In this document: one piece after another, positions 53,337 through 64,000 of the stretch | Layout: each line of letters begins with the position of its first letter | How positions within the stretch are numbered: position 1 is the stretch's first letter | Source: Cristatella mucedo | Lineage: Eukaryota; Bryozoa; Phylactolaemata; Cristatellidae | Length of the DNA: 64,000 nucleotides | NCBI GenBank assembly: GCA_009760855.2 | Contig: WPIO01000214.1 | Coordinates: 150,001-214,000 of the forward strand | Direction: 5' to 3' | Made by a program: the position numbers and the translations under genes | Notes under the pieces: model-generated | What the model saw: the letters and a program-made list of their open reading frames with translations, nothing else | Databases searched by the model: none | Told to the model about the DNA's origin: nothing

Positions 53337-54261
53337 GCGCCGCGCTCTCCCATTCGCTCTCTCGTTGTCCGCGCCAACCGTGCCGGCGGTTGGCGACGGC
53401 GGACGACGGCGGACGTTTCGCACTCGGAAGCTGGCGCAGTGGCTCTTCCGGTAGCGATCCGTCGCCGCTACGGGCAGCCGATATTAACAGGCTAATCTGT
53501 CACGCCGGCCGTGCCGCGGCTGAAATGCATTCGAACGGCGGCGGCGGCGGTGGGGGCGGCGGCGGTGGGGGACGCTGCGGCCGTTGGCTCTAAGCCCGAC
53601 GCGGCTGGCACTTTGCCGGGATGCGATTGCGGCGGGCGAGCGGCGAATCGGCAGGAAAGAGCGAAAGAATAGTCGCCAAAGTGAGCGAACGCGCCAAACG
53701 TCGGCGGCGGCGGCTCGGCGAAGCGGGGCCGTCGGGCTGCAGAGACCAAAACGAGCGACCGAGACTGCGAGCGCGCGCCCGCGCAGCATCGCAGCCGCAG
53801 ACGCGCGCTTCGCGGCGGTAGGCGGTAGGCGCGCGCTCGCGAACGTGCCCCCGCCTGTCGTATGTGTGCGCCGCCAGCGTCGGATGGGTTTTTGCCGTAC
53901 CCGCCCCCTGTCCAGACGCGACCAGACGTACACACGCGACCAGGCGTACAGCGCCCGGGTCCGTCGGTCCGAGCGAGTCGTGCCCAGCCGACCCCGGCGG
54001 CGGCGGCAGCGGCGGCGGCGGCGGCGGCGGCGCGCGCGATCTCGCTACGCGTCGTCGAGCGTATCCGTTGCCCGACATCGCGCCCCGACGCCGCACGTAG
54101 GTCGGAAGCCGCCGCCGGCGCGAACGGGCGATACTAGCGCCCTCGCGACGCGCCGCGCGACGGTTGGCGACTGGGCTTCGCGGCGTGTAGGAAAGTGGCG
54201 GCGACGGCGGCTGCGGAGCGCAGGGAGCGATCGCAGCGGAGGAGAGCAGGAAAGGAGAGCA

Positions 54262-54326
54262 GGAGAGACTGGGAGCAGGAGAGACTGGGAGCAGGAGAGA
54301 CTGGGAGCAGGAGAGACTGGGAGCGC
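54262..54326. repeat. 16-bp minisatellite, 4 copies
   Basis: Unit GGAGCAGGAGAGACTG, perfect copies. Confidence 0.95.
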
Positions 54327-54619
54327 CGGCTGCCTGCGCTGCGGCTCGCTGCTGCTACGAATGGACGGTCGGACGTGGAGGCCGCGCCGGACGCCTCGTC
54401 GGACCGAGTCTCGCCGCCTCGCCGCCGGGGGCGTTTTCGCTCCTTCACATCCCGAGTCCATCCGCCGCCAGCGCCGGCGCTTTCGGCAATGGGCGAATGG
54501 GAAACCGGAATGAGATCGGAAACCGGAGATGCACCGGATGTGGCGCGAGATGTATGGGGAAAATCGCGCGTCCTCGGAGCCTCGGGCGTCGGAGGCGGCG
54601 GGGGACGTCCCGCTTGTGA

Positions 54620-54652
<33 letters not shown>

Positions 54653-54804
54653 AGACAGCGAAGGAGCTACCTGCGGAGCCGCCGCCGCCGCCGCCTCGGG
54701 CTCTGGGGCGGCACAGCCCGAAGCGCGCCCGGCCATGCGAGAGCCGCCCGTTCGGCGGAAAGAGAGCCGTCGCGGGACGCGGGTGCCGACGCCCCGGGCC
54801 GCCA

Positions 54805-54848
54805 CCCGCAGCCGCCGCCGTGGGTGGCGGCTGCGGGCCACCCACGGC
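54805..54848. repeat. two overlapping, mutually exclusive 12-bp foldbacks
   Basis: CCCGCAGCCGCC (54805-54816) pairs with 54826-54837; GCCGTGGGTGGC (54817-54828) pairs with 54837-54848. Both perfect, and they share bases, so only one can form at a time. Confidence 0.95.
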
Positions 54849-55177
54849 AGCGATGCATGCCCGGATGCTTCGCTGAGCCCGAGCGTGCGCACCGGGCAAA
54901 TGTACCGTTATTATCGTTATTATTCTCACCCGTGCCGCGGCTAAGCTGGCCGCCGGAGATCTGCCGGCAGCCCGGCGAGCGCGGGTGCGAGAGCGCCGAC
55001 GGCCGCATAAGTCCAAGGCCGCTACATCCACGCTGCCTCGAGCCGACGCCATCCGGCCGGCCGTCCGTCGGAGCGTTTTCTACGGTCGGGCGCGCCGTTC
55101 CAGCGCGGGTGTTCCAGCGCCGTTGCGCGCGAGGCCCCCGCCGCTGTGCGCTCGTCGACGGCGCGGAGTAGAGCCGC

Positions 55178-55273
55178 GGAGCCGTCGCTCCTCGCTCCGC
55201 GGAGCGACGGCTCCTCGCATAATCGAGCGATGTTTCTCGCATCGTCGCTAGTCGCGCGACTGCGCGACTAGCG
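55178..55273. repeat. two adjacent foldbacks (14 bp and 12 bp)
   Basis: GGAGCCGTCGCTCC at 55178-55191 with complement 55201-55214; CGCTAGTCGCGC at 55246-55257 with complement 55262-55273. All arms perfect. Confidence 0.95.
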
Positions 55274-55378
55274 AGCGTCTCCCTCGCGCGAATCATCATC
55301 ACTCTGCGACCGGATACGATCTCCCCTGCGACCGGAGACACGCGCCCGCGGAGTCGGACTAGTGCTGCGCCAGCGACT

Positions 55379-55381
55379 AGC

Positions 55382-55425
<44 letters not shown>
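55379..55425. repeat. (CGG)15 array
   Basis: Pure CGG-class repeat. Confidence 0.95.
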
Positions 55426-57373
55426 TAATGCGCGCGCTCGCGGCTATCGCGCGCGCGAGCTCATTCCAGCACACGATGACTAACCCGCTGCCGGCGGAAA
55501 CTTTTGTCTCGCGCGCGACTCCGCGACGTCGTCGTGCTGACGGCGCGCTCACGCGGCGACGCGCTCTCTCGCCGAGCGAGAGGGCGCGTCGCCGCGGTTC
55601 GGGTGCTCCCGCGCTCCGCTCCACGCGAAGCTGGGCGCGCCGGCCGCGCAGAGACTCTCGGCTTCGAATGCGCGCCGCACTCTCGCGCCGAGCCGCTACC
55701 TACGGCGCCTCTCTCGGTACCGCGCGTCTCTCGGTCTCGCGGGCGCTCGCTCCGCAGCGGCGCCGCCCAGCGCCGCCCGCCGCCGCTTCTGACCGCTCCC
55801 GCTGCTATTTGGCTTTCCCGTTCTCGGTCACGCGCCCTCCTCCCGCGAAGCGATCGCACGCATCATCGCCGCAGGTGGGCCGACCGAGGTGGCCATTGCA
55901 GTCGGACCGCGACGGAGCCTTCCTCGTTACGTTGCTGTCGCCCGGTCGCGGGCACACCGCCTGCAGAGTCTCAGAACGCGGCAAGCCGCGAGGTCGCGAC
56001 GCCGCAGAACGTGAACTATTCGCAATGCGTCAGCGCACTTGGCCGAATTCGCCGGCGGTGAGTGCGTCGCGGGGAACTTGGCAGCGGCTCCGGCCGGCCA
56101 ACGCCGCGTCCCGCGAGTTCGGTACAGAGCAAAGCGCACAGGCGCGAGCGAGGCCTCTCCCGCTTCGCTAGCGCCTGCTCGAGCGAGCTCGCCATTCTCG
56201 GGCCCTCCGCTTCCGCTGCTGGCCCCAGCCGACGGGCCTGTCTCCTCCGAAGCGACGCGACGCTTCGTTGCCGATTTCCAATCCAGACGCTTTTCGCCGC
56301 CGCCGCCGCCGCAGCAGCTTTCGCTCGGCTGAGCTGCTTCGCGGCCGCGAATGCTAGCAGATAGCTAGTGAATGCTAGCAGACCGCGCGCGCGTGCGCCT
56401 CTTCCTTCCCAGTTGAACGTCGGCGTAGGCGAGTGCCAAAAGTGCGTCAGCGTCAGAGAGCCGGTCGCTCTGACTCTACCGTCTCCGATCGCCTCCGCAG
56501 ATGGGAGCTTCCGAAAATCCTCGCGCGCGGGCGCAAATCGTCGCCGCCGCCGCGGCGGCGACGACGGGCTGTGCCCGCCGCGGCGGCCGAAGTTGACTTT
56601 CCCGTGCAGCCGCCGCCGCAGCCTTCGCCGCCGCTGGCGGACTCCGCGGGTGCGCGCTCTGAGCCGGAGGAAATGGGCTGCTCGGACGCGCGCGCGCGCG
56701 CGAGCGTCCGCCGGGAGGAAACGGGCAGCTCCGCCCGCCGAAGCGCTGCCCCGTGGGCGGTGCACGCTGGGTCGCGCGCGCGCGCAGACGTTTTGATTAG
56801 ATAAATTGTGCCGAGAAACGCGTCCGGGCCTGCCTTTCGGAGAGGTTGAGTGCGCGCCACAGTCGACCGCCCAATCCTGTCGGGTGGTGGGCGCCCGACC
56901 TTTCGCGGCCGTAGCCGCCACCGCCACAGCGCTTCCTTCCCGTGCTAGAGAGCGGCCTCGGGCGACTCCAAGCGTGGCGTAGACCTCTACCTAACTTTTT
57001 CATAATAACTTCAGGTACTCCGCTGATATTGTCGCTGTGGCTGTGCATGAGTTGTCCTCGGATATGCTACTCAAAACAGGACCCACTTAGCGTCAAGGAG
57101 TGACGTCGCCTTTAGTCAATACCTACAGGTGGGCCGTCTTCGGCGGGTCAGTAGGAGCCTACCTGCATCCTGCGGTAGCCCTATCAACCGCTAGGCTGTC
57201 AAATGTACGAAATAAACGTGTTTAAAACGCGGTTTAACGCTCGTCGTGGAAGTAGCTCACTCGCCGCGCATCAGCGTGAAGTGAAAAAGCGAGTGCCTTA
57301 TAGCTGCACTAAAATTAAGTGTCCCCCACCAGTCCCAAACTCCCTCACTGCCTCAAAGGAAGATGCTAGCAAG

Positions 57374-57395
57374 ATGGCGGCGGTGGCTAGTCTCA
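57374..57395 (+). CDS. possible short first coding exon (MAAVASL)
   Basis: AAGATGGCGGC is a strong start context and also the YY1-type element often found at housekeeping-gene starts. It encodes MAAVASL and then meets a perfect donor A|GTAAGT at 57396. No matching second exon could be recognised downstream, where a reversed LINE 3' end begins near 57530. This is a candidate only. Confidence 0.3.
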
Positions 57396-57529
57396 GTAAG
57401 TACCGGTCTTACGAAACGCTGGCATGCTACGTCATCCAGATTGTCAGACCGTCTAGGCGTTACTCGCGATTGCTGAACCATAAATATTTGGAGGCGATTT
57501 TGTTACGCTGCAAAGTTAGACTCATCAAT

Positions 57530-57800
57530 GTAATGCAATGTAATGTATCTCCTTCAGTAACTCCACAAAGTCATAAATACCATGTGGGTTTTACGCAGGA
57601 GAGTTTTGTATAGCGCACCCACAGCCTAAGCGGCTTTCGGTACGCATTCGGTAGCCAACAGACTTCGTCTCACGCAACAAAGAGAAAGTGGGAAGCATAG
57701 CAGAGTTAGGAGAGCAGTTGAGGTAGTGAGTAGCATAGAAGTAGCAGTTAAGGACCACTAAAAAAGATGTGCCATAGTCGGCAGTTGGAGAGTAGATGTC
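57530..57800 (-). mobile_element. LINE-B 3' end, reversed
   Basis: TAATGTATCTCCTTCAGTAA, GAGAGTTTTGTATAGCGCAC and, on minus, ATHYLNCSPNSAMLPTFSLL. Confidence 0.88.
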
Positions 57801-58194
57801 GTTGCATAAAACCCCAACGCGCATTTCTGTCAATTACATTCTCTTCGTGCTTTCGAGTGCGTTTCACACTGCTGCCGGCGTTGGACGCTGCAGCCCCACG
57901 TGGCTTAAGAATATAATATTCTATGCTAACGACGTGAACGACGTCACGTCAAGTAACGGACTCTCTTTATCAACGCCGCCGCGCTCCGACACGATCGGAG
58001 GACCTGTAGGCATCGCTGGGCAGCGCGCACAGCGTTACACGCTGGTCGCTCTACGAGTCTACGCCCACTTCCGCTGCTAATCGTCGCTCGTCAGCAAGGG
58101 CGCCGCCATGAACGCTGCTTTTGCCGGCCTAAATGTGGCCTTTGTACAGAAGCCGCTATCGTGTATGCATCACTTGGTAGGCGGATGCACTAAA

Positions 58195-58615
58195 TAGATA
58201 GTCCTTTTTAAGGAATGTAAAGTCATAAACGAGCTTCCGGACGCCTCGTGGCGCAGACTCGCAGTCACCGCACGTACCCCGAGCGTGGACCTCACTACCG
58301 ACAGACGTCAAGACATCCTCTGACTTAATATCATTTAAAAAGAAGCTAAAAAAGCTTCGTTCTGAAGTGGCATTTAGTGGGTCCATGGGATTTGCCGATT
58401 GTGTGCCTGTGCACGCTGACGCTGTGCATGCTGTCACTAATCGTATTTGCATGTAAATCCTGTGCGATCATGTCACCTCTAACGATGCCATGCTTGCTGA
58501 CATTGAGCATCCTACCGCTAACCACTCGATCATTCTTCCTTTATAGCATATGTAAAGTGCCTAGAAAGAGATTAAATTCTGTGATGGCGCTATACGAGCG
58601 TATTATTATTACAAA
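58195..58615 (+). mobile_element. LINE-A 3' part, decayed
   Basis: TCATTTAAAAAGAAGCTAAA, TGACGCTGTGCATGCTGTCA and TGTAAAGTGCCTAGAAAGAG with ATTATTATT end. Confidence 0.8.
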
Positions 58616-59189
58616 GTCGAAAGCTGGCAGTTACCAAGGCTCCCGCCAAATTCGTTGACGATACTTGCCGCCTAGCGCGCCAGCTACATAATCAGCGTCG
58701 CGAAGTTAAGGGGGTAAAGACTTGGCTTGAGGCTGTGAAACCACCAGTAAATGAACGATCTACCCCCCCCCCCGCCACCGCCCCCGCCAATGCTGAACAT
58801 ACTCGCCGCAGCCCCATTGCTAGGTGGCATGGTGGAGTTGTAGGCGGAGAAAGATATATTCCATTACGCACACGCTCACACGCACGCACGCACGCGCGCG
58901 CACGCACACATACTTACGCTGAGCCGACTGTTGAAGAACGCGTCACAATCGCGAGCCTCTTCCGTCTCAGTTGTGCGTCGACACACGCCTTCCGGTCAAC
59001 TGCCCCATGGATTGGATAGCCTCTTAAAATTCCGCCTGTTAATGAGTGCTCACTCAAATCCAAGGGGCTCCTTACATAGGATCGAGCTATGCAGGAAAAG
59101 CTAGATGCATTTCTGCTGATCGAGACGCGGATGACGCCTTGCTCTGGTGGCTGTGTATCTGATACCACTCCGCCCGGGGATGGTATCAG

Positions 59190-61680
59190 ATTCTCATTCT
59201 TTCAGTCCGCGCGCGTGGTCTGACGCGGGTGGGCGTTTAGGCGGCGCTGCTGTTGTTGCTCGTGAATTGTTTGGCTATAAGACCGGCGGCTTTTCGCATA
59301 GGCCATCGTGTGAATCAGATCTTAAGAGTTCCCTTGACGAGCATGTTTCTGTACAGCCTGTCTGTGCACAGGAATGCGGAGATTCCATTCAATTATAAAA
59401 AAAAGCCACAAAAGATTCGCGGTGTTAAGCGCAGGCTTGAACGCTGCTTTAAGAATGAATTCTGGGTCCGATGACGATCTAGCCCATTCCAAAGACTTCC
59501 TCCGAGTCTACAGCCAGAAGCTTAGAAAAGTCAGAGCTTTTTTTTTTCACTCGAAAACTGAAGTTCTACCCGTCGGATCCAAAGCAGATTTAAAAGACGG
59601 TGAACAATGTGCTCGCCAATTCTGAGAGGTCTTACTACCTAGATGTTTACGGCTCGTCCGAAACGTTTTTAGTCTTCTTCACTGAAAAAATTGTGAACAT
59701 TCGTGCCTCCATGAAGCCTCCTCCGACTAAACCGGTTGTTGAATCGCAACCTGTGATCTTCCTTTAAAGATTTTCCTAGGTTTCTAATGGAAATTACCAT
59801 GATCTCTGTGGTCTTCACTGGCAGACAAACTTAGCCCAGCCATAACCGATATTTTAATTTTTCTCTGGAAAAAGGCGTTTTACTCCCCAGTCATTCAAAT
59901 CGGCAGTCGTTAGACCAATACTTAAAAAGCCTGGACTGGATACTTGGGTCCTTGCAAAATACCAACCAGTTTCCCTTCTTCCTTTTGTGTCAAAGATTCT
60001 TAAAAAAATTGTCGCTAAGCAGCCGGTATCACACTTTGAAAATAATGAAATTTCAGAAAAATTTCTATCCGAGTTCAAGCGGCAGCATTCCACTGAAACT
60101 GCTCTCCTCCGTGTAAGCTATAACAACCTGTGAAGCAACGTTAGCAGAGAATGCCACTGTCCTGGCCCTGACCCTGCTGGGTCTATCTCTTTGGGTGTTT
60201 GACAATATTGATCACGATATCCTATATGAACGGTTAGGAACAACGATTGGTCAGACGAGGCACGACGAGGCACTGATGTGGTTCAAATCGTATTTTCCGA
60301 TCGTGTTCAATCCGTGTCGTGTAGAGATTAGGTCTTATCCACCAGAGCAGTCACCCGTGGTGACTGGGGGGGGGGGTGACCACAAGGGTTCATCCTGAGT
60401 ACTTTTGCTATTCTCTATTCATACCGAACCTCTAGAAAGGTATTCGGGCCACGGCATCGGCTATTACTTTTGTTCTGACATCTGATTCTGATTTTTGTTC
60501 TGACGCAGCTGTTTTTACCGGTTATGCCATCGGAATCGGCTGCAGTGACTAATAGGCTTTCAGTGATTCGATCTTGGATGTCGTCCAATTTTCTTAAACT
60601 TAATCTCGATAAAATAATATATAGTTCACATGTATAGCGCCCCAAGAGAACTTAATCTCTATTCACGTGCTTCACATATGCCTGCAGGCTCGAGCCCACG
60701 ACCTCAGCCACACCTTGGTCGGGGGGGGGGGGCGCGAGCACCTTAACAACCGCTGGACCAAACGGAACTGCTATTCCGAGGACACCCCAGGCCTGTGGCT
60801 GAACTAGAAGATATTGCTCTTCTGATAGGCGGTGCTCTGGTGCAACCGTCACCACGTGTTCCTAATTTAGGTGCCATCTTTGACAACTGCATAAATTTGG
60901 AATGTTTCACTAAGAAGACTGCATCCGCTGCCTGTGTCACGTCCGATCCCAATCTAAGATTAGGGACTGTCGACAACGGTGACTTGCAAAATACTTAACT
61001 AGCTCTGTAGTTGTGTCTCGGCTAGATTATTGAAACTCCATTTTGGCTACAGAAAAAAGGCACGAGTCCTCGCTGCTACAGCTGGGGGATAAACGGAACT
61101 GCAAGGCTAATAAGAAATACCAGAGGCTTGACCATGAGTCTCCTTTGCTGAAGGAGTTTCGATGACTTTCGGTTGATCAAACAATACAGAGCTAAGTTCC
61201 TACACTCACCCACAAGGCCAAGGCCACGGGCTGGCTCCTCCGCACCTAGCTGAACTGTTTCTCCAGTCTCAGCCTCTTCTTACCCTCAGGTCCTGCGTGG
61301 ACAATAAATTAGCTGTCCTTCCGGTCCTCTACTTAAAGGCCATTGGCGACTGAAGCTTTCGCTCTGCAGGTCCTAGGCTTTGAAACTCGCTTTCACAATT
61401 CTTGCGAAAGGAAAACCACTCTCCTGTTTCCGGCTATGGCGCATCCTTTCCAGCCGTCCTGAGCTTCTATTTCCATGCTACTCACTACTTCGACAGCGCT
61501 CCCGTCTCAGCTATACTTTGCACTCTGTGTTGCGTGAAATGAAGTCTGTTGGCTACCGAATGCCTACCGAAAGGCGTGTAGGCCTTGAATACGCAATAGA
61601 AAAACTCTCCTGCGTAACACCCACACTGTCTTTGCGTCTTTGTGGAGTTGCAGATGGAGATACTTTACATTCCATTCGCC
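59190..61680 (+). mobile_element. LINE-B, longest copy, inactive
   Basis: About 2.5 kb with many frameshifts. Reverse-transcriptase pieces: SAVVRPILKKPGLDTW and PVSLLPFVSKILKKIVAKQ near 59900-60020, a FKRQHSTETALLRV segment near 60080, FDNIDHDILYERL near 60200, then FLKLNLDK at 60590 interrupted by a SINE-A, and ELLFRGHPRPVAELEDIALL after it. The 3' coding end and GCAATAGAAAAACTCTCCTGCGT-like tail follow to 61680. The pieces before 59840 are weaker. Confidence 0.75.
60618..60768 (-). mobile_element. SINE-A inserted in LINE-B, reversed
   Basis: TATAGCGCCCCAAGAGAACTT, GGCTCGAGCCCACGACCTCAG and a head ending GGACCAAAC. A G-run of 12 sits at 60721-60732. Confidence 0.88.
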
Positions 61681-61789
61681 GCCGAGCGGCCCGAAATCCG
61701 GCGGCTCTCACTCTCGCTGCGCCCACGTGAATCCACGCGAAGCCGCTTCGCACCGGGCGCATAGCATTCGCTTAAAAAAGAAAGGTTAG

Positions 61790-61965
61790 CTGAAGTAGGT
61801 CAAAGCTGACTTAACCGCCTCGTTTATATAGTGGCTCAAGAGCCTTAACGACCATCACCATCGCTTGCAGTGGTCAACGTAATATCGCCCACTGGCAGGA
61901 CTCGAACCCACAACCTTGGTCGTGAAGAGTGAGCACCTGAGCACCTCCTGGGCTAAGACCTGTCC
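61790..61965 (-). mobile_element. SINE-B reversed
   Basis: GCTGACTTAACCGCCTCG, GTGGCTCAAGAGCCTTAACG, GGACTCGAACCCACAACCTT (B-box on minus). Confidence 0.8.
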
Positions 61966-63864
61966 TATTGAAAGAGCGTACGCGGGGCTGCATGTCGTGG
62001 CGACGACGCCTGAGCACGGACGGCGTCGCCTGAGCTGGAAGTCGCAGGGTGGCGGCGGCGGTTCGAGAACGATCGTTCACGGGCATCCATGTATTGAGTC
62101 TCGCAGGCGCAGCGCTCCCTAGGACGGCGTGGGCGGCATCCGCCTAGTACCGTACCCGCCTAGTGCCGCGGCTGCGTCGACAGTTAGGCGGCTGCGCCGC
62201 CAGTGGCTCGCGTGGATAGATGGCCAAGCAATCACCGCAGAGCTGGCGGAACTGGCCGAGTCAGGAGGACTGACTCGGGAGGAGCATAGCACTGCGGCAG
62301 CTGTTAAGTGCAGCTGCCGCAGATGTGCCCGAATGTGGGGGCAGACCTGCGCGGATGTTGGCCCGACGCCGGCGGCCAGCAGGCGGAGCTTGTCGTTTCG
62401 TAGAGCGTGAGAAATGCTCCTGCGAGTTCCGCAGCGTAGGATCTGCGTTGCGAAAGCTTCTACCAGCTGCCGGCGGTTAATTTTCTGTCGCGACAGCAGC
62501 ATTTCAAAGAAAAACAATGGCTAACCTATTTTCTTAAAAGAGCGCCTGCGGACAAGATTAAGCTGTAATTGATGCACTAGTAGGTTCGCCAGAGAGGAAA
62601 AAGCCTCGGATGGATGGAGCGAATTCGAGAGCGAAGTCAGAGCGAGGCGGAGCGTTGTTCACCTCGCCGATCGACCTCAAGCTTCTCCAGGATGCGTGTG
62701 ATGTTGTTGATGATTGACGATGTCGATGTTGGTTTTTGAATTAAAAAACCAACCTGGCTGCTGCGTTCATCACCGTCTGTGCAGGCTTAGTCGTTGTGGT
62801 GGCGCTTGCAATCACTATTTCGAAATCCCAAGTATTGCTATTGTGTCGTGACCTTGCGTGCTAGATATTTCCCCGTCTCCGTACAGCTGTTGCAGTCGCC
62901 AGTATGTACTCTGCGGGTGATAGGCGGCGAGCGTGTCACGTGTTGCTGTTTTTGCAAGCGACTTTAGCTGAGTTATCTCCCCCTGCCCCCTTGTACACTG
63001 CCACTTTACAGGCACTGAGTTCTCTCTCGCCCACCAACCTCCGTACTCTGCCACTTTACAGACGACGATGACCTTTCCATAGCTTACATTAGCCGTGGCC
63101 TAATGTCGACCTTCAGCGACGCCATGTACGACGCCATGTACGCCATAAAAGGCGAGAACGCTTCGCGGAGGCTGCGCTCACGAGGCTGCGATCGCGAGGC
63201 TGCGCTCACGATCGCGAGGCTCGCATCGACGTGCACTCGCTCGTCGACATCGGCAAGCCGACGATGTACGAGGGCGCGATGTATTCCTGCGCGACAGCGC
63301 CACTCAGAGCGCCAGCAGAGCAGAGTCGACCAGGGCAAGGAGGCCGCTCTGCCGCCGCCGCCTGGTCGCGGCCGCCTGGTCAACACGACCGGCGGCGGCG
63401 GCGACCTGCGAGAGGCGGTGCTCAGCAGCCTGCAGCGACTTTCGAACTGACTGGCTTCTTCTCCGCCTGACTTCGAACAGCGGTCCGTGGCCGTTCGAGA
63501 CTCCGCCGCAGACGCTGAGCGCGCTCAGCGGCTGCGGCGACCCTCGAGGTCCACAAACGGCTGAGTAGCGCTCTCGCGAGCCCTTCTTTCCGCCGTCCTT
63601 CACCCCGCCGGGCGGTCTCAATGGAGGAACGTCGAGCCGTCCGCTCGTCCCCGCCCCGTCCCCGTATTCCCCGTCCCCGCCCAGCGTAGCCGCAGCAGCG
63701 GGCAGTTGGGTCGGTTCGGTTGCCGCCGACATCGCCACTAACGTCGAGCTCGGGCCTTCGGACGCGTGCGCGCGAGAGCGCGGGCACCCGGGCCCATCTA
63801 TCGGGTCCTGACGAGCCCGGCCTGGGCAAGATCGCTCGCGTGCCACCGACCAATACGAAAAATA
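61966..63864. other. no supported gene; two foldbacks and unassigned frames
   Basis: Foldbacks at 62292-62322 (12-bp arms CTGCGGCAGCTG, 7-bp spacer) and 63504-63539 (18-bp arms, one mismatch, no spacer). Minus frames 62119-62517 (MLLSRQKINRRQLVEAF...) and 63304-63846 (MSAATEPTQLPAAAATLGG...) look fairly protein-like but match no family I recognise and lack a supported splice chain. Confidence 0.35.
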
Positions 63865-63990
63865 ACTAAATACAATTCATTTGCATTGCACCCGACACAA
63901 AAACCCGATCTCAATTCCGGCCTCTTTACATCATCGTTTGGCCGCAGGTCTCGAGCCCACGACTCAGCCGTCAAAAGTCGATCGATCGCC
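63865..63990 (-). mobile_element. SINE-A reversed, decayed
   Basis: AATTCATTTGCATTGCACCC, CTCAATTCCGGCCTCTTTAC and GGTCTCGAGCCCACGACTCAG fit SINE-A on minus; the head runs into the window end. Confidence 0.65.
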
Positions 63991-64000
63991 TCGCGAGCCC

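Larger units (their letters stand above)
52500..57370. other. very GC- and CpG-rich block upstream of the oxygenase gene
   Basis: Looks like an extended CpG-rich region. It contains foldbacks, an imperfect GCGAATTCGC repeat at 53038-53075, a 16-bp minisatellite at 54262-54326, CGG-rich runs and (CGG)15 at 55379-55425. Long frames on all strands are expected at this GC content, and no domain or splice chain was found. Confidence 0.5.

Noticed and set aside
53584-55052. Frames of 300 or more codons on both strands
   Set aside because: GC content is so high that stop codons are rare; frames overlap on all strands, are Arg/Ala/Pro-rich and cross foldbacks.
62119-62517. 132-codon minus-strand frame as a gene
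   Set aside because: Parts look protein-like, but no family is recognised and no splice chain or start context supports it.

Overview
This window comes from a nuclear genome, most likely that of a non-vertebrate animal. It has genes split by GT-AG introns, L2-like LINE retrotransposons, tRNA-derived SINEs that share the LINE 3' tail, hAT-type MITEs and very many dinucleotide microsatellites. There is no bacterial-style operon, CRISPR array, rRNA gene or intact standalone tRNA gene. The species cannot be fixed from the sequence. A sponge or other early-branching or lophotrochozoan animal would fit, but that is only a guess.

Two protein genes can be assembled exon by exon with matching splice phases, both on the minus strand. 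The first is a RECQL5-type RecQ DNA helicase. Eight coding exons run from the start codon at 18484 down to 357 (552 codons) and the gene continues off the left edge. It holds all RecQ helicase motifs and the Cys zinc-binding module. Its introns carry LINE copies, SINEs, a SPIN-like hAT MITE, an E-box minisatellite and a (GT)51 tract next to one splice donor. The second is a prolyl-4-hydroxylase-like 2-oxoglutarate/Fe(II) oxygenase with four exons (52376 to 49575, 401 aa). It has a long Ala-rich N-terminal region, and Tyr stands where the first iron-binding His is expected.

Layout: 0.36-18.5 kb, RECQL5-like gene; 18.5-27.5 kb, LINE/SINE debris; 28-33.4 kb, GC-rich sequence without a recognisable gene; 33.6-34.5 kb, an 848-bp foldback MITE with an 8-bp target duplication; 34.5-41 kb, mixed SINEs, CGG/CCG arrays and an (AT)65 tract; 41-47.4 kb, long CT tracts and LINE debris; 47.4-57 kb, very GC-rich, with the oxygenase gene and a cluster of short-spacer inverted repeats; 57-62 kb, LINE and SINE remnants plus a possible short first exon at 57374; 62-64 kb, unassigned GC-rich sequence.

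The two genes show no functional link. No new multi-gene system was found. The most notable signals are the SPIN-like MITE, the HxD-to-YxD change in the oxygenase, the cluster of near-perfect foldbacks at 49-55 kb, and the four CACGTG boxes at exact 21-bp spacing.
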